From Rhodopirellula halodulae (lineage in GTDB: Bacteria > Planctomycetota > Planctomycetia > Pirellulales > Pirellulaceae): a stretch of 64,000 bases of DNA. The stretch covers positions 2,307,372 through 2,371,371 of the forward strand of contig NZ_JAJKFV010000029.1 in the NCBI RefSeq assembly GCF_020966775.1, read 5' to 3'. Both the position numbers and the translations under genes were made by a program. The notes beneath the pieces are model-generated. The model saw only the letters and a program-made list of their open reading frames with translations. It ran no database searches and had not been told where the DNA came from. Below, piece after piece: positions 8,100 through 17,124 of the stretch (position 1 is its first letter; each line of letters starts with the position of its first letter).

Positions 8100-9155
8100 T
8101 CACCCCAGTCCGTTTTTGCGATAGAACGTCTGGGGATCTGATTTGATCAGCCCCGTCATGGTCGCGACTTCGTCGGCCAAGTGGTGCGTGGGTGTCCACT
8201 CGAGCAAGGACTGTGCTCGGCTGATATCTAGCGCATAGTGATCATCCGCCATGTCCACCATGAATGGTTTGATGAACGCGCTGCCGCCTTGAACCATATC
8301 CGTTGCGGCAGCACCCACTTTGGCCAGACGTTTGGGAATACGAATGGTTGGCCACGCATCACCATGAATTTGACTGCCGATCAAGTGCTGCAACTCAGCG
8401 TACGATGGCGGGTCAGGCTCGCCGATCAAAATTGGCGTGCAGGATTCGATCCGATCACGCCGCTGGACGGTCCGGACAATCGCGTCCACCGCGTCGTCCA
8501 GGTGCACCGCTGATTGACCCGCCTCTGTATTGCCCGGATAGAAATGGCCCTGGAAGTCTTTTTCGTAGATGCGTTTGATCTGTTGGGCCAATGTCGGTTG
8601 TCGACCGAATTCGGTGTAGACGCCACCGATCCGCAAAAAGACCGAACGCACATTGGGATGACCGTCGCGAATCAGTCTTTCTGTGTCGATCTTGCTTTGC
8701 GGGTAAGCCCAACGAGCTTTCAGAGGATCATCTTCCCGAATATGCTTGCCGACTTCGCAGGGGGCGTGAACCAACATCGTGCTGGTGAATACAAACTGAT
8801 CAAGTTCAAAGTCTTCCAGTTCGTTTAGCAGACGGTCGGTTCCCTTGACCGTGACTTCGTCATAGAGCTCGCTGTCCGAACCCGAGAAATCGTAGTAAGC
8901 AGCCATGTGGACCACGCTCGCGATTTTGTCACCGGAAAGCTGCCGTACCTTTTGCATCGCGGAACGCACCGATGCCGAGTTGGACACATCGCATTCGATG
9001 TCGCGAACGTGTTCCATGACTTTGGGAGGTTCGGGCAAGCCAACACGATCGAAACCGTAAACTTCATACCCGAGGTTGGCGAGTCGCTGGCAAAGTGGAT
9101 GGCCGAGCAGTCCAGAACTGCCGGTGACGATGACTGCGGGGCGTCGTTCAGACAT
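8100..9155 (-). CDS. NAD(P)-dependent epimerase/dehydratase (extended SDR)
   Basis: Extended short-chain dehydrogenase of 351 residues. The Rossmann motif GSSGLLG is at 12-18, a catalytic Ser/Thr near 125, Y151 and K155 (YPQSK). The C-terminal half resembles sugar-nucleotide epimerases (DDAVDAIVRTV; later LLEWTPTHHLADEV), but the substrate is unknown. ATG 9155 puts the Rossmann motif near the N-terminus; an ATG 19 codons earlier (9212) is possible, and neither has a clear ribosome site. It is first of three tightly packed genes (VKOR-like 4 bases downstream, then SPW), which hints at a membrane-associated redox role rather than nucleotide-sugar metabolism (inference). Confidence 0.82.
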   Translation of the reverse strand: MSERRPAVIVTGSSGLLGHPLCQRLANLGYEVYGFDRVGLPEPPKVMEHVRDIECDVSNSASVRSAMQKVRQLSGDKIASVVHMAAYYDFSGSDSELYDEVTVKGTDRLLNELEDFELDQFVFTSTMLVHAPCEVGKHIREDDPLKARWAYPQSKIDTERLIRDGHPNVRSVFLRIGGVYTEFGRQPTLAQQIKRIYEKDFQGHFYPGNTEAGQSAVHLDDAVDAIVRTVQRRDRIESCTPILIGEPDPPSYAELQHLIGSQIHGDAWPTIRIPKRLAKVGAAATDMVQGGSAFIKPFMVDMADDHYALDISRAQSLLEWTPTHHLADEVATMTGLIKSDPQTFYRKNGLG

Positions 9156-9352
9156 ACCAGATTGATGCGAAGAAGGATGAAGCTGGTGATTTCGTTCGCG
9201 AAAGGCTGCCATGATGTCTGCTATTTCAAATCGCAGACCAGACGGAGCGGCGATTTCACCTGAGCCTTCTGGTGATTGGTTGCGTTAAGTTTGTTGCGTG
9301 TCGCCGCAAGTCACATGCCAGTCCAGATGTGTGGTCTTGTTGGGTTGTCTGG

Positions 9353-10414
9353 CTAGAGCGTCCAGTAGATTGCTAGTCCGCCAACGTAGGTCAGCAAGAC
9401 GGTGAACGAGTCGTAGCCCATGCCGAGAATCGTTCGGTCGCGTCTTTCCAAGATTCCCCAGAGATACAGACTGGTGACAACGATCCCGAGGCATCCAAGG
9501 AAAGCCGCGGACGGCGGGACCGCATCGATGATGTTTCCCTCGCGATAGGCAAGTTCAGCGGGGAGAAACAGTGCGATCTCCAAACTGTTTGTTCCAAGAA
9601 TGTTGGCGGCAGCCATGCTGTACGCGCCGAAACGTACCGCGGAGTAGGTTGTGCTGACTTCTGGAAGGCTGGTGGCGAGCGCGACGAGGGTTGCACCAAT
9701 GAAGCTTTGTCCCAGTCCCGATTGGTTGGCGATCGCTTCGCCCGATTTCGCGACAACGAATCCTCCCCCGAGGACGGCGAGGGATGCCAAAGCGAAGAAG
9801 GCAATCAGCTTTCCAGTGCTGACGTCTCGGAATTTGTCTTCATGAGCGTCTTTCAGATCACGAGCGGATTCGGGTGGTTGAGTGATGTCGCCCCGTGGTT
9901 CCCAACGTGGGTCGCCTTCGTATCGGTAAATGACCCACATCGAAAAGAGATAGGCCGCAAAAAGTGCTAGCGGCCAGAAGCCGACGCCGAAGATCGAAAA
10001 CAGTTCGCCACTGGACACCGCCGCGGACGCGAGAGCGACCAGGCCGATCAATAAGACGCCACTGATCAGAAGTGAAGATTGAGGTGAGAAAAGCGTGAGC
10101 GGCTTTCCGCGTAGTACAAAGGCGTCAATGATCGCGAGCACGGCGACTTGCATCACAACGCCACCAAGCAGATTGGTTCCGGCAAGCTCCGCCGCGCCGG
10201 ACGACGCGCTCGTTAGGGTGGTCGCCAACTCAGGAAGGCTGGTCGCGCCACCGAGAAGAAGGGCTCCGGCGAATGCCTTTCCCATTCCGGTTCGGTCGGC
10301 GAACAAATCAACGTATTGGCTCAACTTGGTTCCGGCGAACCATACCATGCCGGCACCAACTAGAAAGACGCCAAGGTTGGCTAGCAACGATTGATCTTGA
10401 AGTGAAAGCATCAT
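9353..10414 (-). CDS. Sodium/calcium exchanger family protein
   Basis: A 353-residue cation antiporter of the CaCA superfamily with two inverted halves. Each half carries the alpha-repeat signature: GGATSLPELATT near residue 55 and ALATSLPEVSTT near residue 245. About ten membrane helices flank a hydrophilic central loop at about 165-200 (EGDPRWEPRGD through HEDKF). It probably extrudes Ca2+ in exchange for Na+ or H+. ATG 10414 (or ATG 10411) is preferred over an upstream TTG. It is on the same strand as the epimerase operon but 197 bases away. Confidence 0.85.
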   Translation of the reverse strand: MMLSLQDQSLLANLGVFLVGAGMVWFAGTKLSQYVDLFADRTGMGKAFAGALLLGGATSLPELATTLTSASSGAAELAGTNLLGGVVMQVAVLAIIDAFVLRGKPLTLFSPQSSLLISGVLLIGLVALASAAVSSGELFSIFGVGFWPLALFAAYLFSMWVIYRYEGDPRWEPRGDITQPPESARDLKDAHEDKFRDVSTGKLIAFFALASLAVLGGGFVVAKSGEAIANQSGLGQSFIGATLVALATSLPEVSTTYSAVRFGAYSMAAANILGTNSLEIALFLPAELAYREGNIIDAVPPSAAFLGCLGIVVTSLYLWGILERRDRTILGMGYDSFTVLLTYVGGLAIYWTL

Positions 10415-10760
10415 GCTGCCCCGTCGCCGCAACCGTTGCGCCAGTCAGATGGGCCGGCAGTTGATCGGCGCGATTTGAAGGAGCGTCACCAGTTCGGCTG
10501 ATCGTCGCTACTGATGGCTGTGATCTTCGCCGTGATCACGCCGAGACGCACCGTTCGTAAGAATGACCGCGAGTGATCGCTGCGGGGTTCACCCATCTCA
10601 TCTTGTTTCACTTCATCGACGCCTCGGGCGGAACATCCTTTGCGGCACTGTTGATGCCCGTTCAGTATCCATCAGGCACTAAACCGATTGGACATCCATT
10701 CGGGCGATGTGATTGTGACGTCGTCTGTGTCAATGAATCGTGACTAAAAAGGAGTCGAAT
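10415..10760. other. Divergent intergenic region
   Basis: 346 bases separate the divergent exchanger and the small membrane-protein gene. I find no credible gene. The segment GTGATC at 10520-10525 followed by GTGATCAC at 10532-10539 is a possible operator-like repeat. The only firm signal is AGGAG seven bases before ATG 10761. Confidence 0.35.
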
Positions 10761-11072
10761 ATGTCAACCATTCCAGAGCAAACCCAATTTCACGCAACCG
10801 CTCAGCAGCACCGGGCTCGTGAGGCGGGCGAGCTGAACAGCGTCAACGAATCGGGGGGTTGTGAGGGCCGTGTCGCGAAAATGCTTGAATCGCAAACTGC
10901 GAAGTTGCCTTCGGACACATGGCTGTACGCCGCGGGAGGATCGATCTTGCTGTCACTTGCGTTGCAGGCGAGCGGGCAAAAACAAAAGGCCCTTTTCGTT
11001 GGTAACTGGGCTCCCACCATGTTGTTGTTTGGTATTTACAACAAAATGGTGAAACAACACGGATCGGACTGA
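10761..11072 (+). CDS. Small membrane-associated protein, unknown function
   Basis: A 103-residue protein starting at ATG 10761 with AGGAG 7 bases upstream. The first 50 residues are polar (a Gln/His-rich segment then a Glu-rich one). Residues 55-95 form two hydrophobic stretches (LYAAGGSILLSLALQASG and ALFVGNWAPTMLLFGIYNKMV). The GNWAPTxLLFGxYNK pattern looks like one I associate with small planctomycete hypothetical proteins, but I assign no function. It lies 6 bases upstream of the DedA gene, probably in one operon. Confidence 0.6.
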   Translation: MSTIPEQTQFHATAQQHRAREAGELNSVNESGGCEGRVAKMLESQTAKLPSDTWLYAAGGSILLSLALQASGQKQKALFVGNWAPTMLLFGIYNKMVKQHGSD

Positions 11073-11078
11073 TTCATT

Positions 11079-11696
11079 ATGGATCAATGGATCGAGCAGG
11101 TTCTCGAGCAGTTTGGTGCCGTCGGTGTCGCCGCGTTGATGTTGCTCGAGAATGTCTTCCCGCCCATTCCGTCCGAAGTCGTCATGCCCTGGGCCGGCTA
11201 CGCTGCAACCCAGGGCTTCTTTTCGTTTCCAGCGGCGGTGCTTGCCGGCAGCATCGGTTCTTTCGCGGGAGCCTTTGGTTGGTACTGGTTGGCTAGGAAA
11301 GTCGGCAAAACGCGGCTTGCAAGTTGGGTGGACCGGCACGGAGCGTGGCTGACGTTGTCACTTGGCGATCTCGATGCGGTTGAACGATGGTTCGACAGGT
11401 GGGGAACCGTGGCGGTGTTCGTTTGTCGTCTGATCCCGGGATTAAGAACGTTCATCAGCGTTCCCGCTGGTTTCTCGAAGATGCCGATGGGGCCGTTCTG
11501 CATTTACACTCTGCTTGGTACTGTCCTTTGGACGGCCATGCTTACCGGTATCGGTGCTTGGTTGGGACGCAATCACGAGGATCTGGCCGGACCACTTGGT
11601 TGGATCAGCACGAGCGTGATCATCGCGATGTTCGTTTGGTGGTGCATTCGGTTGGTGCGACAAACGCGACGACGAACGCAACAAAACGTTCACTAG
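11079..11696 (+). CDS. DedA-family membrane protein
   Basis: A 205-residue DedA/SNARE-associated (VTT) protein. The hallmarks are ENVFPPIPSEVVMPWAG, GSIGSFAGAFGWYWLARKVG, and FVCRLIPGLRTFISVPAGFSKMP, which contains the essential Arg and Pro of the family. DedA proteins are inner-membrane proteins involved in envelope homeostasis; some act as lipid carrier flippases (undecaprenyl phosphate or PE). Five to six hydrophobic segments are visible. It follows the small membrane protein by 6 bases and converges on mgtC with only 9 bases between stops. Confidence 0.9.
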   Translation: MDQWIEQVLEQFGAVGVAALMLLENVFPPIPSEVVMPWAGYAATQGFFSFPAAVLAGSIGSFAGAFGWYWLARKVGKTRLASWVDRHGAWLTLSLGDLDAVERWFDRWGTVAVFVCRLIPGLRTFISVPAGFSKMPMGPFCIYTLLGTVLWTAMLTGIGAWLGRNHEDLAGPLGWISTSVIIAMFVWWCIRLVRQTRRRTQQNVH

Positions 11697-11705
11697 TGGT
11701 TTGCA

Positions 11706-12215
11706 TCAACCGCGATCGGTTCGCTTGTCGTCCGGATGCGGTGGCATGTCATTGCGATGAAACCACCGCATCAATCGGTGTTCGATGAAGCCGATCACGA
11801 GCAGCACGAAGACCGCGGCCACGGTGACCACCGTGGCAAGTTCCGTTCGCCCGACTGCCACGGCGACCCCGATGCCCGCTGTTAGGAAGATGCTGGCGGC
11901 CGTGGTCAAGCCTTCGACCTCTTCGCCTTTTTGGTGGACGATGGTTCCGGCACCAAGGAAGCTGATGCCGACCACGATCGCTTGCAACACACGAATTGGA
12001 TCGGTATTGAGCATCGAGTCCGCTTCGCGTTGTTGGAATTGATCCACCACTTCTTGGGCAAGCAACATCATCAGGGTCGCGCCCGCACAAACGAAGATGT
12101 GCGTTCGGATGCCGGCGGGCTTCCTGGCGAATTCTCGTTCAAGCCCGAGAAGTCCTCCCAGTCCCGCGGAGATGGCGATGGTTTGCAGATTGTTGAGGTC
12201 GGTGGCTTCTAACAT
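11706..12215 (-). CDS. MgtC/SapB family membrane protein
   Basis: A 169-residue protein containing the MgtC/SapB domain: GLGGLLGLEREFARKPAGIRTH, GAGTIVHQKGEEVEGLTTAASIF and GIGVAVAVGRTELA, with four to five membrane helices. The C-terminal cytosolic ACT-like domain of long MgtC proteins is missing, as in SapB-type members. MgtC proteins adjust P-type ATPase/F-ATPase activity under low Mg2+ or acid; this one's role is unknown. ATG 12215 is preferred to a TTG six codons upstream. Confidence 0.88.
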   Translation of the reverse strand: MLEATDLNNLQTIAISAGLGGLLGLEREFARKPAGIRTHIFVCAGATLMMLLAQEVVDQFQQREADSMLNTDPIRVLQAIVVGISFLGAGTIVHQKGEEVEGLTTAASIFLTAGIGVAVAVGRTELATVVTVAAVFVLLVIGFIEHRLMRWFHRNDMPPHPDDKRTDRG

Positions 12216-12395
12216 GTGGCGGCCGGGGTGCAAAACCTGTGCCCCGCGTTGGTTGCTACCAGATCAAAATCGATGGCGTAACGCGTCTCTACGTCGGCAT
12301 ACAGATTGCAGCAACTTGTACCGCTCATCATTCATTTCATTGCCAATGATTGATGTAATGTCAAAGGCTTTCGTGACTCATCGTCGATTAGCTTG

Positions 12396-13463
12396 ATGCT
12401 TCCAACGCCATCACAATCTGCGCTCGATCCCGCTGGCACTGGCGCGGAATCAATCGCAACGTTGTTTTGGTGGATGGTCAGCGGTGGCGCGTTGATTTGG
12501 GCATTGGTGATCGGGCTGTCGGTCTATGCGATCTACCATCCCGGTCAACACGCTCCGAAGTTGACGCGACGCTTGGTGATTGGGGGTGGTGCTGTGTTCC
12601 CCACGATCGTGCTGACTGTGTTGTTGTCATACGGGCTTTCCATGCTGTCTGAGTTGCAGCGACCCGCACCGGATGGAAGCTTGATCGTTGAGGTCTCTGG
12701 TGTTCGTTGGTGGTGGCGAATTCGCTATTTGCTGAACGATGCCAATGTTGCGGTCACGGGTGAGCGTTTGACGCAGCAAGCTGCTTCGGACCAGCAGAGC
12801 ACATTGATCGACGATCCTATTGGCCATAACGATTCGTCGTTCGCGGGTGAGGTCAATCCTGACCTGGATGTTCGTTCCGCTGACTTTGTCGAGAGTGCCA
12901 ACGAACTGCATTTGCCAGTCGGCGAACCGGTTGAGTTCAAGCTCTTGAGCGAAGACGTGATTCATGCGTTTTGGATTCCGGCTTTGGGTGGCAAGGTCGA
13001 CATGATGCCAGGTCGCGTCAATCGGTTGAAACTGCATCCGACACGAGAGGGGACGTACCGCGGTCTGTGTGCCGAGTACTGCGGCACCTCTCACACTCAA
13101 ATGATGTTTGACGTGATCGTGCACTCCCGCGACTCGTTCGATCAGTGGCTTTTGAATCAAACGAAAGCGGCGGATGTCGATCGGTTGCCCGAGCAAGGTT
13201 TGGCATTGTTCAAATCAATCGGATGTGGTGCATGTCACACGATCCGAGGTGTCGTAGAAGCCGCCTCGGTGGGGCCTGAGCTGACTCATTTCGGCAGTCG
13301 CTTGAGACTGGGGGCGTCGGCGATGGCCAACAACGAGGAAAACCTTCGGCGATGGATTCGGAATGCGAAGGACGTGAAACCCGACGCCGCGATGCCTTCG
13401 TTTGAAACGTTGTCCGATGAGGAGCTGAACACGCTGGTTGAATTTTTGGGGGCATTGCAATGA
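12396..13463 (+). CDS. coxB: Cytochrome c oxidase subunit II with fused cytochrome c (caa3 type)
   Basis: A 355-residue CoxB. Two N-terminal membrane helices (about 22-47 and 62-85) precede the aromatic strand (RWWWRIRY), and the cupredoxin domain has CuA ligands H190, C225, E227, C229, H233 and M236 (CAEYCGTSHTQM). A C-terminal cytochrome c follows with CGACH (277-281) and a likely axial Met at 333 (AMPSF). It receives electrons from soluble cytochrome c and passes them to subunit I. An acidic insertion at about 115-165 between the cupredoxin strands is longer than usual. The start is ATG 12396 (a TTG just upstream is weaker). The stop overlaps the subunit I+III gene by ATGA. Confidence 0.93.
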   Translation: MLPTPSQSALDPAGTGAESIATLFWWMVSGGALIWALVIGLSVYAIYHPGQHAPKLTRRLVIGGGAVFPTIVLTVLLSYGLSMLSELQRPAPDGSLIVEVSGVRWWWRIRYLLNDANVAVTGERLTQQAASDQQSTLIDDPIGHNDSSFAGEVNPDLDVRSADFVESANELHLPVGEPVEFKLLSEDVIHAFWIPALGGKVDMMPGRVNRLKLHPTREGTYRGLCAEYCGTSHTQMMFDVIVHSRDSFDQWLLNQTKAADVDRLPEQGLALFKSIGCGACHTIRGVVEAASVGPELTHFGSRLRLGASAMANNEENLRRWIRNAKDVKPDAAMPSFETLSDEELNTLVEFLGALQ

Positions 13464-15985
13464 ATGACGCCCGCGAAAGTGATCTGGAAAGATCCCAAGC
13501 AAGACGTCTGCTGAAAGCTTGGGAAACGCCGCGAGGTTGGCGTTACTGGTCCGCGGTCAACAACAGTGAGGTCGGTCTTTGGTACACCCTGACCGCCTTT
13601 GCGTTCTTTTTGTTCGGCGGGGTTCTCGCGCTGGTCATGCGGATTCAATTGGCCGTTCCAGAGAACGACTGGCTGACCCACGATCAATACAACCAAATCT
13701 TCACCATGCACGGCAGCGTGATGATGTTTTTGTTCGCGGTGCCGATCCTGGAAGCCATCTCGATCATGTTGTTGCCGGAAATGCTGGGCGCACGCGATCT
13801 GCCGTTTCCGCGATTGTCCGCCTACGGATACTGGTGCTTTTTAATTGGCGGGGTGTTTGTCTGCGGTTCACTGTTCTTTGACGCCGCGCCGCGAGGCGGT
13901 TGGTTCATGTATCCGCCGATGACGACGCAGTATCAAGACGGAATCGGAGTGGATGTCTGGTTGCTGGGTTTGTCTTTCATCGAGATCGCATCGATTGCCG
14001 CAGCGGTCGAGCTGATCGTTGGTGTGTTGAAATGTCGTCCGCCGGGGATGAGGCTAAATCTGATTCCGTTGTACGCGTGGTACATCTTGGTGGTCGCGGT
14101 GATGATTCTATTCGCCTTTCCGCCACTCATCGCTGGCGACGTGCTGATGGAATTGGAAAGGGCAATGGACTGGCCGTTTTTTGACGTCAGCCGGGGTGGC
14201 GATCCGATGTTGTGGCAGCATCTTTTCTGGATCTTCGGTCATCCGGAGGTCTACATCGTCTTTCTGCCATCGATCGCTTTGGTGGCGATGATGGTTCCAA
14301 CGTTTGCTCGCACGCCGATGGCGGGTTACGGCTGGATTGTGCTGGCTGCGGTCGGAACCGGCTTCCTTAGCTTCGGTTTGTGGGTGCACCACATGTTCAC
14401 GACGGGGATCCCGGGAATCTCAATCGGGATCTTCTCCGCTGCATCAGAAGCCGTGGCCATTCCGACCGGGGTGCAGATTTTTTGCTTCATCGCCACGCTG
14501 CTGATTGGCCGAGTGAAGCGTGCCGTGTGTTTGCAGTTTGTTTTGGCGGGGCTGGCGACCTTCATCATCGGCGGATTGACGGGTGTAATGGTGGCAATTG
14601 CGCCGTTTGACTATCAAGCTCACGATACTTATTTCATCGTTGGACATCTGCACTACGTGCTCGTTGGCGGCACAATCTTTCCCATCGTTGCGGGGTTCTA
14701 TTACTACTATCCGTTTGTGACGGGCAAGCGGCTGTCTGAACGTTTGGGCAACCTTGCGTTTTGGTTGATGCTCATCGGATTCAACGTGGCCTTCTTTCCG
14801 ATGCATCTGTCCGGGCTGATCGGGATGCCGCGTCGCGTCGCCACCTATCCCAGCGGAATGGGACTTGAGATTCCGAACATCATCTCCTCAATCGGAGCTT
14901 TCGTTTTGGGGCTTGGGTTTGTGGTGTTGCTGTGGGATGTGTTCCGTCCCAAATCGAAACAGCCACTGGTACGGCGAAATGTTTGGGACGCGGGAACGTT
15001 GGAGTGGAGCGGCGAAGTTCCGGATCAACCATGGGGAATTCGCTCCATCCCGATCATTCAGTCTCGCTATCCGCTGTGGGAGCAAAAGAACTTGCTCGAA
15101 GGCATTGATCGCGGGAAGTTCTACTTGCCGGATGCGGAAGAAGGCCGCCGAGAGACACTGGTCACCAGTGCCGTCGATGCGGAGTTGGTGCATTGTCTGA
15201 GAGTTCCAGGCCCATCTTTCCTGCCGTTTTGGGCCGCGGTGTTCACCGGCGGAGTCTTCATCTTCTCGACCTATCACTGGTGGACCGCAGCGGGAGTTTG
15301 CGCGGTCATGTCGTTTTGCACGATCGTCACCTGGTTGTGGACTGGTACCGCGGAAATTCCGGAGAAGCCAACGAAGTCTGTTGGCATGGGGCAGTCATTA
15401 CCGCTTTATGTTTCGGGGCCCTCGGCGGTTGGGTGGTGGGCCATGTTCATCACGATGCTGGGCGACATGACCGCGTTCATGTCGTTGGTGTTTGGCTACT
15501 TCTTCTACTGGACGGTCCATGAAGAGTTTCCACCCGCGGAATGGGATGGTGCGGAGGTGTACGGTCCCGGGACGCTTTGGCCAATGGTCGGTGTTGCCTT
15601 GGGAATCATGGCTTGGTGTGCCGTGATACTGGCAAGGAAATCGAACCGTTCCGATCGATCCATTGCGTTTTATGGGGCGGCGATCATCGGGATCGTGTGC
15701 TCGCTGCTATCTGCATTGGCTTTGTTCTACGGTCCCTATCAAAACGGAATGGACCCAACGCAGCACGTTTACACGTCTTCCACGGCGGTCTTGTTGCTTT
15801 GGACCATTCTTCATTTGGTTTTGGGAGGGGTGATGTTGGCGTACTGCATTGCCAGACGAATCGCTGGGCGGATGGATCGGCAGCACGATGCAGATCTTGC
15901 GAATGTGACGTTGGCGTGGCACTTCATTGCGTTGACCACCGTGATCACCGGAGCCACCGTTGCACTGTTCCCGTGGGTGGCTTGA
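13460..15985 (+). CDS. Cytochrome c oxidase fused subunits I and III
   Basis: An 841-residue heme-copper oxidase catalytic subunit reducing O2 to water with proton pumping. Subunit I occupies residues about 1-560. It shows the low-spin heme a ligands H84 and H398, CuB ligands H261 (in HPEVY, with the cross-linked Y265), H310 and H311, and heme a3 ligand H396 (HDTYFIVGHLHYV). The A-type HPEVY tyrosine marks an A-family oxidase. Residues about 570-841 form a subunit III-like five-helix region (MFITMLGDMTAFMSLVFGYFF). I-III fusions occur in caa3 oxidases of Thermus and others. It overlaps coxB by 4 bases and the next gene by 1. Confidence 0.93.
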   Translation: MNDARESDLERSQARRLLKAWETPRGWRYWSAVNNSEVGLWYTLTAFAFFLFGGVLALVMRIQLAVPENDWLTHDQYNQIFTMHGSVMMFLFAVPILEAISIMLLPEMLGARDLPFPRLSAYGYWCFLIGGVFVCGSLFFDAAPRGGWFMYPPMTTQYQDGIGVDVWLLGLSFIEIASIAAAVELIVGVLKCRPPGMRLNLIPLYAWYILVVAVMILFAFPPLIAGDVLMELERAMDWPFFDVSRGGDPMLWQHLFWIFGHPEVYIVFLPSIALVAMMVPTFARTPMAGYGWIVLAAVGTGFLSFGLWVHHMFTTGIPGISIGIFSAASEAVAIPTGVQIFCFIATLLIGRVKRAVCLQFVLAGLATFIIGGLTGVMVAIAPFDYQAHDTYFIVGHLHYVLVGGTIFPIVAGFYYYYPFVTGKRLSERLGNLAFWLMLIGFNVAFFPMHLSGLIGMPRRVATYPSGMGLEIPNIISSIGAFVLGLGFVVLLWDVFRPKSKQPLVRRNVWDAGTLEWSGEVPDQPWGIRSIPIIQSRYPLWEQKNLLEGIDRGKFYLPDAEEGRRETLVTSAVDAELVHCLRVPGPSFLPFWAAVFTGGVFIFSTYHWWTAAGVCAVMSFCTIVTWLWTGTAEIPEKPTKSVGMGQSLPLYVSGPSAVGWWAMFITMLGDMTAFMSLVFGYFFYWTVHEEFPPAEWDGAEVYGPGTLWPMVGVALGIMAWCAVILARKSNRSDRSIAFYGAAIIGIVCSLLSALALFYGPYQNGMDPTQHVYTSSTAVLLLWTILHLVLGGVMLAYCIARRIAGRMDRQHDADLANVTLAWHFIALTTVITGATVALFPWVA

Positions 15986-16401
15986 TGAGCACGGAACCAG
16001 ACATTCATCCGATCGCGAAACATGATTCTGCGGCGGAACGTCCGTTGTCGCAGCAGCTTTGGTGGATCGTTGTTTCACCGAGCCTTTGGGCGGTGCATTT
16101 CATGGTGTGTTATCTCACCGCCGCGATCTGGTGCGAGAAAGCGGGAGTGCAAGCGGATCCGTTTGCGTTGCACTTCGCGATCACCGTCTACACGGTTGTT
16201 GTTTTGCCGGTGATGGCATGGGTGGCGTGGAGCAGTCATCGCGAATTCAGGCGTAGCGAACCGCCGGTGCCGTATGATTTTGATGATCCCGCTGACCGAA
16301 CGCACTTTCTAGGATTCACAGCGTTTTTGCTGTCTCTTTTGAGTCTCGTCGCGACGCTTTTCACCGTGTTGGTGTTTGTCTTCGTGAGGAGTTGTCACTG
16401 A
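15985..16401 (+). CDS. Small membrane protein of the oxidase operon
   Basis: A 138-residue protein with three membrane helices (about 25-48, 62-82 and 108-135) and cytosolic polar ends (EPDIHPIAKHD at the start). I do not recognise a named family. Its ATG overlaps the TGA of the I+III gene, and its TGA overlaps the ATG of the CtaG-like gene. This location suggests a structural or assembly partner of the oxidase, perhaps in place of a subunit IV (inference). The frame runs open far upstream inside the oxidase gene, but the real start is at 15985. Confidence 0.75.
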   Translation: MSTEPDIHPIAKHDSAAERPLSQQLWWIVVSPSLWAVHFMVCYLTAAIWCEKAGVQADPFALHFAITVYTVVVLPVMAWVAWSSHREFRRSEPPVPYDFDDPADRTHFLGFTAFLLSLLSLVATLFTVLVFVFVRSCH

Positions 16402-17066
16402 TGAAGCCGTGGCTTTGGAACATCGGTTGGTTGTTGCTCGCCTTTGGTTGGTTGGGGCCGTTGCCGGAATTGGCCGAGACCTCGTTCGCGGCACACATGA
16501 CTTTGCACATGTTGGTGGTCAGCATCGCTTCGCCTCTGCTGGCTGTTGCGGCCGCTGGAACGCGACTGGATCCCGTGGAACGTTTTCCGAAACTTTGCTC
16601 GCCGGTGATCGCTTCGGTGGGCGAGCTGTTGATCGTTTGGGCTTGGCACGCACCCGTTCTTCACCACTTCGCTCGCCATGCCGCCGTTGGGTTTCTCTGC
16701 GAACAAACCATGTTTTTGGGAGCGGGTTATTGGGTCTGGATTTCGGCGTTTGGAGGCGGGACCCCGAGAATTCTTTCGCGAAGCGCGTCTGGCGTGGTTG
16801 GTTTGTTGCTGACTTCGATGCACATGACCCTCTTGGGAGCGTTGCTGACGTTGTCTCCTCGTTTGCTGTATTCGCATCATCAGTCGTTGTGGCTGGACCC
16901 GATCACGGATCAGCATCTCGGCGGAGCGGTAATGCTGGTCGTTGGTGGCGCTTCGTTTCTCGTGGGTGGATTGGTGCTGACTCGTGATTTGTTGAGGGAG
17001 AACCCTGAGTCTGACGGGCCGCCCGCACCGTCGTGGATTCGTTCAGTCACCGGAGCGACGCGATGA
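16401..17066 (+). CDS. CtaG (caa3-type) cytochrome c oxidase assembly protein
   Basis: A 221-residue membrane protein of the caa3_CtaG family, which is needed for forming the CuA/CuB site in several caa3 oxidases and is distinct from the Cox11 CtaG. Conserved elements are HMTLHMLVVSIASPLLA, the second His-rich stretch VWAWHAPVLHHFARH, and SMHMTLLGALLTLSPRLLY, with an Asp-His pair near DPITDQHLGG. Six to seven helices are visible. Its ATG overlaps the previous stop. It is followed 58 bases later by the triheme cytochrome c gene with its own strong ribosome site. Confidence 0.82.
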   Translation: MKPWLWNIGWLLLAFGWLGPLPELAETSFAAHMTLHMLVVSIASPLLAVAAAGTRLDPVERFPKLCSPVIASVGELLIVWAWHAPVLHHFARHAAVGFLCEQTMFLGAGYWVWISAFGGGTPRILSRSASGVVGLLLTSMHMTLLGALLTLSPRLLYSHHQSLWLDPITDQHLGGAVMLVVGGASFLVGGLVLTRDLLRENPESDGPPAPSWIRSVTGATR

Positions 17067-17124
17067 GAGATGGAGTGAAGGGACACCGTTGGACCGCGAA
17101 GCGAACGATGGAGGAGACAACGTG

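Noticed and set aside
15541-15984. Upstream extension of the small oxidase-operon protein to 15541
   Set aside because: It lies inside the subunit I+III gene in another frame; the coupling TGATG at 15983-15987 marks the true start.
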